NCBI RefSeq assembly: GCF_900155685.1
Contig: NZ_LT732548.1
Span: 4,725,302 to 4,789,301, forward strand
DNA: 64,000 nucleotides
Direction of reading: 5' to 3'
Source of the DNA: Paenibacillus bouchesdurhonensis
GTDB lineage: Bacteria > Bacillota > Bacilli > Paenibacillales > Paenibacillaceae
Positions 37,709-45,961 of this stretch are shown here, one piece after another. The notes under the pieces are model-generated. The model searched no databases. It was not told the DNA's origin and worked only from the letters and a program-made list of their open reading frames with translations. The translations under genes were made by a program, and so were the position numbers. Numbering within the stretch: the first letter of the stretch is position 1; every line of letters starts with the position of its first letter.

Positions 37709-38374
37709 TCACTCTTCCGTCAATGCCAGTCTTCTCCTCCGTCTTAGCCTTTTTCTGCGTCCAAAAAAAGTTTCCCGAAACAACAGATTACGGTATTTAA
37801 ATTTGCTAAACGGATATTTGAAAGTCAGTGCAATGCCTTGATCCTCGATTTTAACCGACTTCAGTGCTTGAGTGTGTACGGTACCTCGTACTAGCTGTCT
37901 CACTAATTGCGAGTTTTTGCGGCGAATCGCAATAGCCAGCTTGCAGGCGAATGATCTGTCATGGGCAAGCCTGTGATATAGCGGCAGTACTGCCCGGGCT
38001 ATCGCCTGGTGAACTCGGGGCTCGAACATGAATTGCACGGTTCCCGGAGGAATCGTCGTTCCGTTCGTATACACGAGTTTGGGAAAAATAAAGTCGATAA
38101 AATAGCCGATCCCGTTTGTGCCCAGGCCTTGCCTCGCTGCAGACGGAGCTACCGAAGCGAGCAGCCTTCTCATCAAATTTAAATTCGCTGTAACCACTGC
38201 CTTGCTCCATATAGCGGCGAACCTTTCACTCGTTGCGACAGCTCTATAGAACGGCAGCATACTGACCGCTACTTTTTGCAGAATATTCGCATTGACCTTA
38301 ATTTTGTCCGCATGTACCCTTATTTCGTCGCGTCCGCAGCTTCCTGCGCTTCTACGGCGTAATACCCTTCCCAT
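37709..38374 (-). CDS. Hypothetical protein with an internal 40-residue repeat
   Basis: A 221-residue basic protein that I do not recognise. Residues 33-72 and 123-162 align without gaps at about one third identity, sharing the pattern LPxY...F.A.....N..L.R.L, which points to a duplicated helical unit. Between them lies YFIDFIFPKLVYTNGTTIPPG. The C-terminus is Arg-rich (GRRKRLRRRRRLAL), which could bind nucleic acid or acidic polymers. There is no signal peptide. AAGGAGG precedes the ATG. It is convergent with tdk and stands alone. Confidence 0.65.
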   Translation of the reverse strand: MGRVLRRRSAGSCGRDEIRVHADKIKVNANILQKVAVSMLPFYRAVATSERFAAIWSKAVVTANLNLMRRLLASVAPSAARQGLGTNGIGYFIDFIFPKLVYTNGTTIPPGTVQFMFEPRVHQAIARAVLPLYHRLAHDRSFACKLAIAIRRKNSQLVRQLVRGTVHTQALKSVKIEDQGIALTFKYPFSKFKYRNLLFRETFFGRRKRLRRRRRLALTEE

Positions 38375-38454
38375 CTCTATTCCTCCTTAGAACGATCGAG
38401 TTGTCCGTTCATCGTTGCGTTAAATATCGTTTCTATAATATATGGAGTAGTCGC

Positions 38455-38484
38455 TTGTCACGGTTGGGCTTTTGTCTCTACAAT
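38455..38484 (+). promoter_or_regulatory. Promoter for the small protein-sulfurtransferase pair
   Basis: TTGTCA (38455-38460), an 18-nt spacer and TACAAT (38479-38484), ending about 70 nt before the next start codon. Confidence 0.65.
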
Positions 38485-38552
38485 AGAGAAGTCAGATGAA
38501 GTAGTTTACGGGCAGCATACCTTCTGCCCGCCTCAAAGGAGATGGTAACCAA

Positions 38553-38765
38553 ATGCCCACGATTCGACGTCTTATCACAGAACAGGATTTACAAACAGCG
38601 ATGGATCTAGGCCTTCGTATCCGCGTTTTTCGCGACAACCACCTCATCGAATCCGGATCGATCATTATCCGCCTCACCGAGGATACCGTTATCACGCAAT
38701 CCAGCGTGAGCGATCTTACCTACCATAACCGGAACAACTGTCAGTTCTTTGAGTTGAAGAAGTAA
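38553..38765 (+). CDS. Small hypothetical protein (70 aa) with a dead paralogue in the window
   Basis: A 70-residue soluble protein with AAGGAG 11 nt upstream. The sequence has a helical start (TEQDLQTAMDLGLRIRVFRD) and beta-rich remainder (SGSIIIRLTEDTVITQSSV), suggesting a compact alpha/beta domain. I do not know the family. It is followed 23 nt later by a sulfurtransferase gene, likely in one transcript. A decayed copy with an in-frame stop lies at 58373-58516, beside doxX. Confidence 0.7.
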   Translation: MPTIRRLITEQDLQTAMDLGLRIRVFRDNHLIESGSIIIRLTEDTVITQSSVSDLTYHNRNNCQFFELKK

Positions 38766-38788
38766 TTAGATGAAGGGAGAAAATGATC

Positions 38789-39646
38789 ATGGCAAACCCA
38801 AGCCCGCTCGTTTCAAAAAAGTGGCTCTTAGCCCGCATGTATGAGCCGAATATCGTTATCGTCGATTGCCGATTTCAGCTCGGAGCACCGGAAGCCGGCA
38901 GAGAGGCGTATAACGAAGCCCATATGCCCGGCGCAGTCTATCTCGACTTGGAGAGCGATCTTTCCGCTCCCGTTGGCGAGCATGGCGGCAGGCATCCGCT
39001 GCCCGATCCAGAAGCTCTGGCGTTGCGTCTCGGCCAGGCCGGTATCAACAATGACAGCATAGTCGTGGCCTATGATGACCAAGGGGGGATGAATGCCTCC
39101 AGACTATGGTGGCTGCTGCGCTGGCTGGGGCACGATCAGGTGTATGTCATGGCTGAGGGATTCGCAGCGTGGAAGAAGGACGGCTATCCCGTAACCGCGG
39201 ATCAACCAGTCATCGTTCCTTCCTCATTCCAGCCTGCTGTACGGCCGAATTTGATTGCAGATGTGAACGATGTTCGCAGCGCTATTGGCAATCCCGAGAT
39301 GTTATTGGTGGACTCTCGTGAGGCGCCTCGTTATTTGGGAGACACCGAACCTATTGATGCCAAAGCAGGACATATCCCTAGCGCCGTCAACGCTTTCTGG
39401 AAGAACAATCTGGATGCCGAGGGGAAATGGACGTCCGAGGAACAACGCCGGGCAGGATTGTCTGAAGTGATAAATGCTCTAAATGCTGGCCGGGAGGTTA
39501 TCGTCTACTGCGGCTCAGGCGTGAGCGCTTGTCCAAATATTGTGGCGCTCCATTCACTCGGATATGATAATGTGCGGCTGTATGCCGGGAGCTGGAGCGA
39601 TTGGATCTCGTATGAGGAAAACCCGATTGCAACGGGAGAAGAGTAA
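38789..39646 (+). CDS. Thiosulfate/3-mercaptopyruvate sulfurtransferase
   Basis: A 285-residue tandem rhodanese. The N-terminal domain is inactive in type (VDCRFQLGAPEAGREAYNEAH); the C-terminal domain holds the active-site loop CGSGVSAC, with the persulfide-forming Cys first. Start ATG 38789 is 9 nt after AAGGGAG. It transfers sulfane sulfur to cyanide or thiols. The last 18 codons are duplicated as a fragment at 40540-40596. Confidence 0.93.
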   Translation: MANPSPLVSKKWLLARMYEPNIVIVDCRFQLGAPEAGREAYNEAHMPGAVYLDLESDLSAPVGEHGGRHPLPDPEALALRLGQAGINNDSIVVAYDDQGGMNASRLWWLLRWLGHDQVYVMAEGFAAWKKDGYPVTADQPVIVPSSFQPAVRPNLIADVNDVRSAIGNPEMLLVDSREAPRYLGDTEPIDAKAGHIPSAVNAFWKNNLDAEGKWTSEEQRRAGLSEVINALNAGREVIVYCGSGVSACPNIVALHSLGYDNVRLYAGSWSDWISYEENPIATGEE

Positions 39647-39677
39647 GAACCGAGAGGCCGTGTCAGACGCGGCTTTG

Positions 39678-39722
39678 GGGCTGGGACAGGTTGCCGGGAG
39701 GCGGGCTGTTACAGCCCTTTTT
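39678..39722 (+). terminator. Terminator of the sulfurtransferase unit
   Basis: GGGCTG..ACAG and CTGT..CAGCCC pair around a GC-rich loop, followed by TTTTT. The inner and distal part (39691-39716) matches the doxX terminator at 59253-59294 in about 23 of 26 bases. Confidence 0.8.
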
Positions 39723-39891
39723 GGGCTTTTCATTCGGCAGCTTGCAAACAATAAGTCGAAGAAGCAGTTGCAAGAACATCGGAACCAGCCACAGTCCGGC
39801 AGTTAGGTTAGGTGATTGTTGAACGCCTAGAAACTTTTAAAGGTATAATTATGACAAGTGTCTGAGGAGATATCATCATTATTAATGATAG

Positions 39892-39963
39892 CGGAACATT
39901 TCACTTGTGAATTTCGCAAAGATAGCCGAAACGCTCGGTGTAGATATAGGCGAGTTGAGTTGT
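39892..39963 (+). pseudogene. Fragment of an XRE-type HTH regulator
   Basis: A short frame reads ISLVNFAKIAETLGVDIGEL, which strongly resembles the last helices of a Cro/CI (HTH_3) domain. It is preceded by an in-frame stop and followed by unrelated sequence, so it is a remnant rather than a gene. Confidence 0.45.
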
Positions 39964-40047
39964 TCGGGTACATCTCCGAAGTTACAGAAACCAAGATACT
40001 CTCGCTGGTTCGATCATGCGGCATCCGGAATACCGCTCCGGTATCTG

Positions 40048-40341
40048 TTACTTCATCAATTGCTGAAGCTTTTGAAGCGCTGATAATATATTTGTCATTT
40101 CAACTGGCGTCAGTTTCTCATTGTATATTCTGACAAGCTGCTCATTAAATTTCTCTATTTCTTTTTTATACAGCAGCCCTTTTTCTCCTAATTCTATAGA
40201 AAATGCGCGCTTATCCTCCGCACTCTGCTTTTTCATAATATAGCCTTCTGTCTCAAGCTTGGCCAATTGCTGACTTACAGCGCTTTTTGTAATCTCCATT
40301 TTGTCAGCGAGCTCAGAAGGTGATATTGACGGATACCGCAT
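40048..40341 (-). pseudogene. MarR-family regulator lacking its N-terminus
   Basis: A 97-residue frame with the MarR winged helix (SPSELADKMEITKSAVSQQ, then AKLETEGYIMKKQSAEDKRA) and a C-terminal dimer helix. Intact MarR proteins have about 40 further residues before FIMRYPSISPSEL. The frame upstream meets a TGA within six codons, and no ribosome binding site stands before ATG 40341. It is therefore probably inactive. It lies among other gene fragments. Confidence 0.6.
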
Positions 40342-40380
40342 AATGAAGGAATTGGTTCAAGCGTCGTCAGGAGGAAGCGG

Positions 40381-40452
40381 ATGGAAACTAAACTTTTCGT
40401 AGAGCAAATTAATCAAACGCTTGAAGACATATGGTTAAATACGTATTGTTAG
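40381..40452 (+). pseudogene. Orphan gene start (23 codons)
   Basis: AGGAGG 7 nt before ATG 40381 begins METKLFVEQINQTLEDIW..., ending at TAG after 23 codons. The good ribosome binding site and helical N-terminus suggest the broken-off start of a gene. It resembles what would be missing from the adjacent MarR fragment but is on the opposite strand. Confidence 0.35.
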
Positions 40453-40539
40453 CGGTAACTACCTAGCTTCATTTGTACTCTTGTTGGCGTTCCGTTCGGC
40501 TTGGTTCAGCCACAGGTGGGTGACTTGCAATAGATAAGC

Positions 40540-40596
40540 AGTTGGAGCGATTGGATCAGTTATGAGAAGAATTCCATTGCCGCTGGAAAAGAGTAA
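40540..40596 (+). pseudogene. Sulfurtransferase C-terminal fragment
   Basis: Eighteen codons plus stop encode SWSDWISYEKNSIAAGKE, nearly the same as the last 18 residues of the intact sulfurtransferase (SWSDWISYEENPIATGEE). The upstream part of the gene is missing. Confidence 0.75.
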
Positions 40597-40600
40597 ACAC

Positions 40601-40629
40601 AAAGAACCCGCGTCCGACGCGGGTTCTTT
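40601..40629 (-). terminator. Terminator hairpin of the catabolic operon
   Basis: AAAGAACCCGCGTC/ACGCGGGTTCTTT-type arms form a 13-bp stem. On the minus strand TTTGTGTTT follows. It lies 71 nt after the glycosidase-like gene and can work on both strands. Confidence 0.75.
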
Positions 40630-40699
40630 GCAGTTTGGGGCTATGGTGATGTATTCTACGCTTAATCTTTGGCGTGATCCCAACACGCTTTGCTTCTGT

Positions 40700-42331
40700 T
40701 TATTGCTTAAGCCATCGTTGCTTTAGATTATCCGTATAATTAAGGATATGCTGTGCATATCGGTAAGGCTCTAAATCCGGATTAAGCCCGGATTGCTGCA
40801 GGATGCTCTGTATGCTGCTTCCTATATCCTCCAGAGTTGCAAGAATCATCTCTTGTTGCTCCTCGCTAACATTGGCCTTTTCAGGATCTACAACTCTTGC
40901 AGGAAATAAGAGAGCATTCCATGATGTTATGCGTGGTAGCTTGGCTTCAATCACTTCGAATAAAGCTTGAACCGCCGCTCTTTCACTCTCAGGATAACAG
41001 GAGTAATAGTCGGTAAGAATCTCCTCCATTTGATCACTCCACAACGCTTTGCAAAATACATAACTATTAAATCCATGTACCCATTTCCACGGATAAGGAT
41101 CAGACCCTCGATACGGAACGACTAAGTTCACCATACCGAGCAGGTTCTGCTGCTCGTAATATGCTACGTCCTTCAGAATGCGCTGTGGTAGAAAAGGGAA
41201 CAAGTTCGTCAGCATGAAATGATCGCTATAGTATTCAAAGATAGTTAGCTTACGCTCCGTGCTTCTAAGTCTACGTGCCCAGTCCTCTAACGCCTCTTTC
41301 GCCCTGCGATCACTTTCATGCGGACTGTTATCGTATCCGTACCGGTAATCCCGACCCCAAAAAGCATATAGTGTATCAACTTCAGTAGATGGCTTTGCTT
41401 CATTTCGCTCTAGCATATTCCAAGCTAGGCCTGCGTTATAGGCAATATGTTCTACTTCTACATCTAGTCCAGATTGACATAAGCTAGCCTTCAATTTTTC
41501 TGTAAATTGTACATAATATTCGAGGAAGCCTTCTGTTTGCCGATCCGCGATGTCTTCCGGCCACAGCGATATTCGAGTTAAATTGGGCACGGTATGACAA
41601 TATGCTGTAATATCCTGTAGAAGCTGGGTTTGCCATGTACTATCTTTGAAGTTCAGCTGTGACTTGGCTGTATACGGATGATCTGCTTCGGCGTTCAAAT
41701 CCTCGTATTCTTTTCTATTCAAAATAAACTTCATACTATGACCGCCGAGCGTGACCTGGATTCCGCGTTTAATCAATTCGGGAGCAATTTCTTCACCCAC
41801 TTGGTCCCATAGTGAAAAAGTAAAGAACATTTCATTGATTTTATTATGACCGAACCAATCGATCATTTCTTTTAAGTAGTGTGGCTCATTGATCGTTTCG
41901 AATACAAATCCTCTGCGTTCCATTCTTGGAGCATACCATCGAATTGTCTCTCGAGCAGGTTTTGAATCTACCGGATACTGCTGCTTCATGTTAGATGTGC
42001 TAGATGTCGAACCAGGATATACACAGTGAATACCCCAAGCCTCCTGCGCGTATTGATATACAGCGTATAATGCTGCTCGCTCTGATTTGCCTGAAAGAAC
42101 AATCTTGTTCTCCGTCTCATAGATGACGAATTCATCACTAAAGCCAGAGTCTCTCCATTCATCCACGCCTAGCAGTTCTGGTTGCCCATTCTTCAGCTCT
42201 TCCCATGTCCCGACCCACACCTCATCCGTAGGCATAGTTGCAGCCCTACCGGAGAGCTGCAACAATCTGTTCCATTCCTCGCAAGCAAAAGCAAGTACAG
42301 GATGATTACTTTGCATGATTAGTTTACTCAT
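40700..42331 (-). CDS. Putative glycoside hydrolase (alpha-glucuronidase/GH20-N-like fold)
   Basis: A 543-residue cytoplasmic protein. Residues 1-110 resemble the small N-terminal domain shared by alpha-glucuronidases and GH20 enzymes (KIVLSGKSERAALYAVYQYA). The rest looks like a TIM barrel, with ETINEPHYLKEMIDWFGHNK, MFFTFSLWDQVGEEIAPEL and a GGHSMKFIL loop. No family can be named with certainty and the catalytic acids are not identified. Start ATG 42331 has GGAGAGG 9 nt upstream and overlaps the FAD gene by 8 nt. It is the last gene of the operon. Confidence 0.65.
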   Translation of the reverse strand: MSKLIMQSNHPVLAFACEEWNRLLQLSGRAATMPTDEVWVGTWEELKNGQPELLGVDEWRDSGFSDEFVIYETENKIVLSGKSERAALYAVYQYAQEAWGIHCVYPGSTSSTSNMKQQYPVDSKPARETIRWYAPRMERRGFVFETINEPHYLKEMIDWFGHNKINEMFFTFSLWDQVGEEIAPELIKRGIQVTLGGHSMKFILNRKEYEDLNAEADHPYTAKSQLNFKDSTWQTQLLQDITAYCHTVPNLTRISLWPEDIADRQTEGFLEYYVQFTEKLKASLCQSGLDVEVEHIAYNAGLAWNMLERNEAKPSTEVDTLYAFWGRDYRYGYDNSPHESDRRAKEALEDWARRLRSTERKLTIFEYYSDHFMLTNLFPFLPQRILKDVAYYEQQNLLGMVNLVVPYRGSDPYPWKWVHGFNSYVFCKALWSDQMEEILTDYYSCYPESERAAVQALFEVIEAKLPRITSWNALLFPARVVDPEKANVSEEQQEMILATLEDIGSSIQSILQQSGLNPDLEPYRYAQHILNYTDNLKQRWLKQ

Positions 42332-43694
42332 CACGGACAACCCTCTCCACCAATCCTAGTTCAGCATTCCCTTCTATTAACCTTTCCTGCAATTCAAGAA
42401 TAGGAACCTCCGCCGCAGCGCAGTTATACAGCGCAGCTATCGCAGCTGCGGCGCCAGCGGCCTGACCAACCGCCATACAGCTAGGGGTCAAACGAGTCGT
42501 AGCCTGGGCCTCATGTGTCGTGGAAATACATCTGCCAGCTAATAATAAATTTGAGTTGTTTAGCGGAACAATGCTGCGATATGGAATATCGTATGCGCCG
42601 CCTTCCCGAATAAAATTAGCCGTAACACCTTTACCCTCCGGATTATGAATGTCAATTGGATAACCACTTCGAGCAATAACGTCATCAAATCTTTTTCCAT
42701 CTAATACATCGGTGCCATTCAACATATATTTTCCGATAATCCGCCTTGATTCTCTAACCCCGATCTGAGTTCCAACCGCTGTAACACTAGCATTTTGAAA
42801 TCCCGGAATGGATTTTTGGAAGAACGCCTCTAACAGCAGTACTTGTTTGCGACCTTCGATCTCCGCCTCGGTCAAATCCTCAACATTTGTTGGATCCAAG
42901 CCTGATACCCGAGATACGTTTACAAGCACTTCATCCTCACCAGGTCCGCTAAAAAACAAGATTCCCTCACGCTGGATATGAAGAGCTGCATCCCTCCACT
43001 TTGTATAGAACCCCATAACTCCTGTAAGAGGCAAGGTATTCAACTCCGAAATCAATGATTTTTCGTAGAATTCTGTAGGATTCTCCTGCATATATTGCTT
43101 GACCTGATTCAGATCAACGCCCTTCATACGAAACTTCATTGTCATCGGCTGTACTTTATGTTCGAGATTTCCCTGCTCCCAAGGAGCACCTGCCATATAA
43201 GCAATATCTCCCTCTCCAGTTGCATCAACAAACACCTTTGCTCGGAGCGTCGATATTCCACTTTTATTGTAAAGGGAAATACCACGTATACGATCTCCCT
43301 CGGTTTGAACATCAATAGCCGCTGTATGAAGCAGAATGTCTACTCCCGCTTCCTGAAGCATGTCGCAAGACAAAACCTTGAACACCTCAGGATTATAGGG
43401 CGTCAGTGTATGAACAAATCCAACAGTATCCCTTAAGTGACCAGGGGATGCGCCAAGAGCTATCAGTCGATCAACAATTTCTTGAGCGATCCCTTTAATA
43501 ACTTGCTCACCTGTTGCCGTATGAAAGGTCATCCAAGGGTATACCATCGCAGAGGTAGACATACCGCCTAGGAAGCCATAACGCTCCACGAGAATCGTTT
43601 TCGCTCCATTTCTCGCCGCGCTAATAGCAGCCGTAATTCCCGCCGGACCTCCTCCAAGAACTGCTACATCATATTCTTTCTGCAATATAGACAA
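42324..43694 (-). CDS. FAD-dependent oxidoreductase
   Basis: A 456-residue flavoprotein of the FAD_oxidored (PF12831-like) group. It has the Rossmann motif DVAVLGGGPAGITAAISAARNG, the motif VFVDATGEGDIAYMAG and the late FAD contact LLLAGRCISTTHEAQ. Such proteins often sit beside glycosidases and ABC importers in Paenibacillus. I used TTG 43694, 9 nt after GGGAG; ATG 43712 is an alternative. The substrate is unknown, though oxidation of a sugar or sugar acid fits the neighbours. Confidence 0.78.
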   Translation of the reverse strand: MSILQKEYDVAVLGGGPAGITAAISAARNGAKTILVERYGFLGGMSTSAMVYPWMTFHTATGEQVIKGIAQEIVDRLIALGASPGHLRDTVGFVHTLTPYNPEVFKVLSCDMLQEAGVDILLHTAAIDVQTEGDRIRGISLYNKSGISTLRAKVFVDATGEGDIAYMAGAPWEQGNLEHKVQPMTMKFRMKGVDLNQVKQYMQENPTEFYEKSLISELNTLPLTGVMGFYTKWRDAALHIQREGILFFSGPGEDEVLVNVSRVSGLDPTNVEDLTEAEIEGRKQVLLLEAFFQKSIPGFQNASVTAVGTQIGVRESRRIIGKYMLNGTDVLDGKRFDDVIARSGYPIDIHNPEGKGVTANFIREGGAYDIPYRSIVPLNNSNLLLAGRCISTTHEAQATTRLTPSCMAVGQAAGAAAAIAALYNCAAAEVPILELQERLIEGNAELGLVERVVRDE

Positions 43695-43723
43695 TAAACT
43701 CCACTCCCTCATGATTAAGAACT

Positions 43724-44923
43724 TTAAAACCTATCTAAGTTGTAAAAGACAGAGTTTTGCTTCGGAAAGAGAGCCCCAAGCACAGGGTCATGAAGTGCTT
43801 CCGGGTTAGAATTATCACAGCCTTGAAATAGTAAGATCGTAAATTCCTCTTGAGTTAAGGCTATTCTTGAATATTCAATCCCTTGCCGTGGATCAGCTTC
43901 GATCGATATCTGTCCGTCCGAATAATGAATATATGCTTCTTGCCCTGCGCAATGCAATTCAATCTGCAGAGATTTCCCGGCATATGCTTTGTTGTTCTGT
44001 AGCCTCTTTTGGAAAAGGGCAGCCAGCTTGGTCAGTAAAGGCTGGAGCCTGATTATTTTCCACATCATATAGCGATTCGTCTTCTTCTTTGCTCCCCATG
44101 AGATTAATTTTTCGGTCAAATGATGGTCTTCGGGAAGGTATGCTAGTATTCGATTAACTTCAGGACGCTGTTCAACCAAAGCCTGAAACAAGGGAACAAC
44201 GGCACTTTCCTCGCCCTGGAGATAACCTAATTCCTCCAGATAGGCAGCCCCATCCTCTGTCTGCTCAGAAATATGCCCATATGCTACAGTCACACCATTC
44301 CGTATAACCAAAAGACAGGTAGACGCTTTCCATTTAGGCCATTGAAGCCGATCATTCCAGTGGGCCGCCGGCCTAATCACCGTGCAGGTTCTGGTCTCGT
44401 TAAATTGCTTGTATATGGTGGAAATATCGTTAATATAAGTCGGATCAAACGGACGGATATCATAATTTGAATTACCGTTCACCGTGATGTTTGCCGTATT
44501 TAATTCATACAAAGTTTGAGGAAAGGTACTCCAACCCGATTTTTCGTAAAAAGGGGTAATGATAGCAAAAAGCAATGAAAGGTCATATTCCTGCTGCTCC
44601 ATCCATTCAGTTAAGCGATGCAGCATTTGCTTACAGTATCCCTTCCCTTGATACTCGGGAACTGTAGCTACACTCCCTATTCCTCCGACTTTCACTTCTG
44701 CTTCCTCAACACGGATGTTGCAAGGGAACACTTGTATAGTAGAAGCGATAGCCTCTTGCTGCAGCGCAATCCATGTAGTAGAGCTATCATAAGCTGAATC
44801 ATGATCTAGACGCATTTGAAAAAAATCTCTCCCAACGGGGAATGCGTTTCCGAGAATGTCATAGACGGATTCCAACTCAGCACGATTTGCAATGCTGCGA
44901 ACCTCAAGTTGATCGTTTATCAC
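43724..44923 (-). CDS. GNAT acetyltransferase, Eis-like
   Basis: A 399-residue N-acetyltransferase. The acetyl-CoA loop is VPEYQGKGYCKQML (about residues 88-101), preceded by GGIGSVATV. A second GNAT-like half and an SCP2-like C-terminal domain (after about residue 300) give the Eis arrangement. The acceptor is unknown; an amino sugar or amine released by the locus is possible. It lies between the FAD and zinc dehydrogenase genes of the same transcript. Confidence 0.8.
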   Translation of the reverse strand: MINDQLEVRSIANRAELESVYDILGNAFPVGRDFFQMRLDHDSAYDSSTTWIALQQEAIASTIQVFPCNIRVEEAEVKVGGIGSVATVPEYQGKGYCKQMLHRLTEWMEQQEYDLSLLFAIITPFYEKSGWSTFPQTLYELNTANITVNGNSNYDIRPFDPTYINDISTIYKQFNETRTCTVIRPAAHWNDRLQWPKWKASTCLLVIRNGVTVAYGHISEQTEDGAAYLEELGYLQGEESAVVPLFQALVEQRPEVNRILAYLPEDHHLTEKLISWGAKKKTNRYMMWKIIRLQPLLTKLAALFQKRLQNNKAYAGKSLQIELHCAGQEAYIHYSDGQISIEADPRQGIEYSRIALTQEEFTILLFQGCDNSNPEALHDPVLGALFPKQNSVFYNLDRF

Positions 44924-44943
44924 TGAAAATACAAGCCTCCATC

Positions 44944-45939
44944 CTAGTATTTGATGACTGTAGCAATCGTTTCCGTTGGCGTCCTATAATTCATATAGGC
45001 TTCTTCAGCGTCATCTATGGAATAGAGATTAGTTATGAGGTTCTTAATCGAGATTCGCCCGTCAGCTAACAAACGAATGTATTCCTCAACATTTCTACCT
45101 TCCGTCCAACGAACATGACCGATCGGATAATCTTTATTCTCTCTTTCATACTGAGGGTCATACCGACCTGGACCACCAGCGCGCGAGATGAGCACTTGAG
45201 CTTCTTTTCCGAACATTAGCTCTCTAGAGAATTCAGCTGTCAGATCACCGACAATAACGATTTTCCCACGATCGCGAATCCATTTGAGCGAGCTATTAAT
45301 CAATTGTTCTCCCGGTCCGCTTGCACAATGCAAGACAGCATCTACCCCGTAACGTCCCGCCGCATCGGCTAATCGTTCTTCCATCTCCGCTTGACTATGA
45401 TACATATGAGAGAATCCGCGCTCTTGAAGCATGGCTACCCGATCCTCTCTCAGATCCAAGCCTATAGTTCTATAAGCCGCAGCTTGAGCAATCTGCGTGA
45501 TCATGTTACCTAGAATACCAAGCCCGACGATGACAACGGACTCTCCGAATTGCAGTTGAGCCACACGGAGTGCATGAATTGCAATCGCCCCAAGACCAGC
45601 AAAGGCCGCCTCTTGTGGATCAACATGGTCAGGAACAACTGTTACCAAATTTGCGGGAACAGCCAGCCATTCCGCATGATGCACATAGGGGGCGCCATAG
45701 CAGGCTACGCGTTGCCCTACTTGAATATGCTGAATACCATCGCCGACTTGTTCGACAATTCCCACTGCATTGTAGCCTAACGTGACGAGTCGATCAGATG
45801 CCTGTCTAACCAATATCATTTCCGTGCCAGGACTAATAGCTGAATATTCAGTCCGTATAAGCACATGACCGTGCAACAATTTCGGTTTCTCCCGCACTGT
45901 AATGATAATTTTTCCGTTTTGAGTCGTAATCGTCTTCAT
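44944..45939 (-). CDS. Zinc-type alcohol dehydrogenase-like oxidoreductase
   Basis: A 331-residue MDR-family dehydrogenase with GYNAVGIVEQVGDGI and nucleotide-binding motif IVGLGILGNMITQIA. It lacks the four-Cys structural zinc cluster, and the usual catalytic Cys is replaced (EYSAISPGTE), as in the threonine-dehydrogenase-like/Bdh subgroup found in sugar-degradation loci. I selected ATG 45939, 11 nt after GGAG, rather than the GTG at 45951. Confidence 0.78.
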   Translation of the reverse strand: MKTITTQNGKIIITVREKPKLLHGHVLIRTEYSAISPGTEMILVRQASDRLVTLGYNAVGIVEQVGDGIQHIQVGQRVACYGAPYVHHAEWLAVPANLVTVVPDHVDPQEAAFAGLGAIAIHALRVAQLQFGESVVIVGLGILGNMITQIAQAAAYRTIGLDLREDRVAMLQERGFSHMYHSQAEMEERLADAAGRYGVDAVLHCASGPGEQLINSSLKWIRDRGKIVIVGDLTAEFSRELMFGKEAQVLISRAGGPGRYDPQYERENKDYPIGHVRWTEGRNVEEYIRLLADGRISIKNLITNLYSIDDAEEAYMNYRTPTETIATVIKY

Positions 45940-45961
45940 CTCGTATTTCACTCCAGACCTA

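Noticed and set aside
39858-40133. 91-codon plus-strand frame in the fragment region
   Set aside because: It overlaps the MarR fragment antisense; the HTH-like peptide in this interval is in a different frame.
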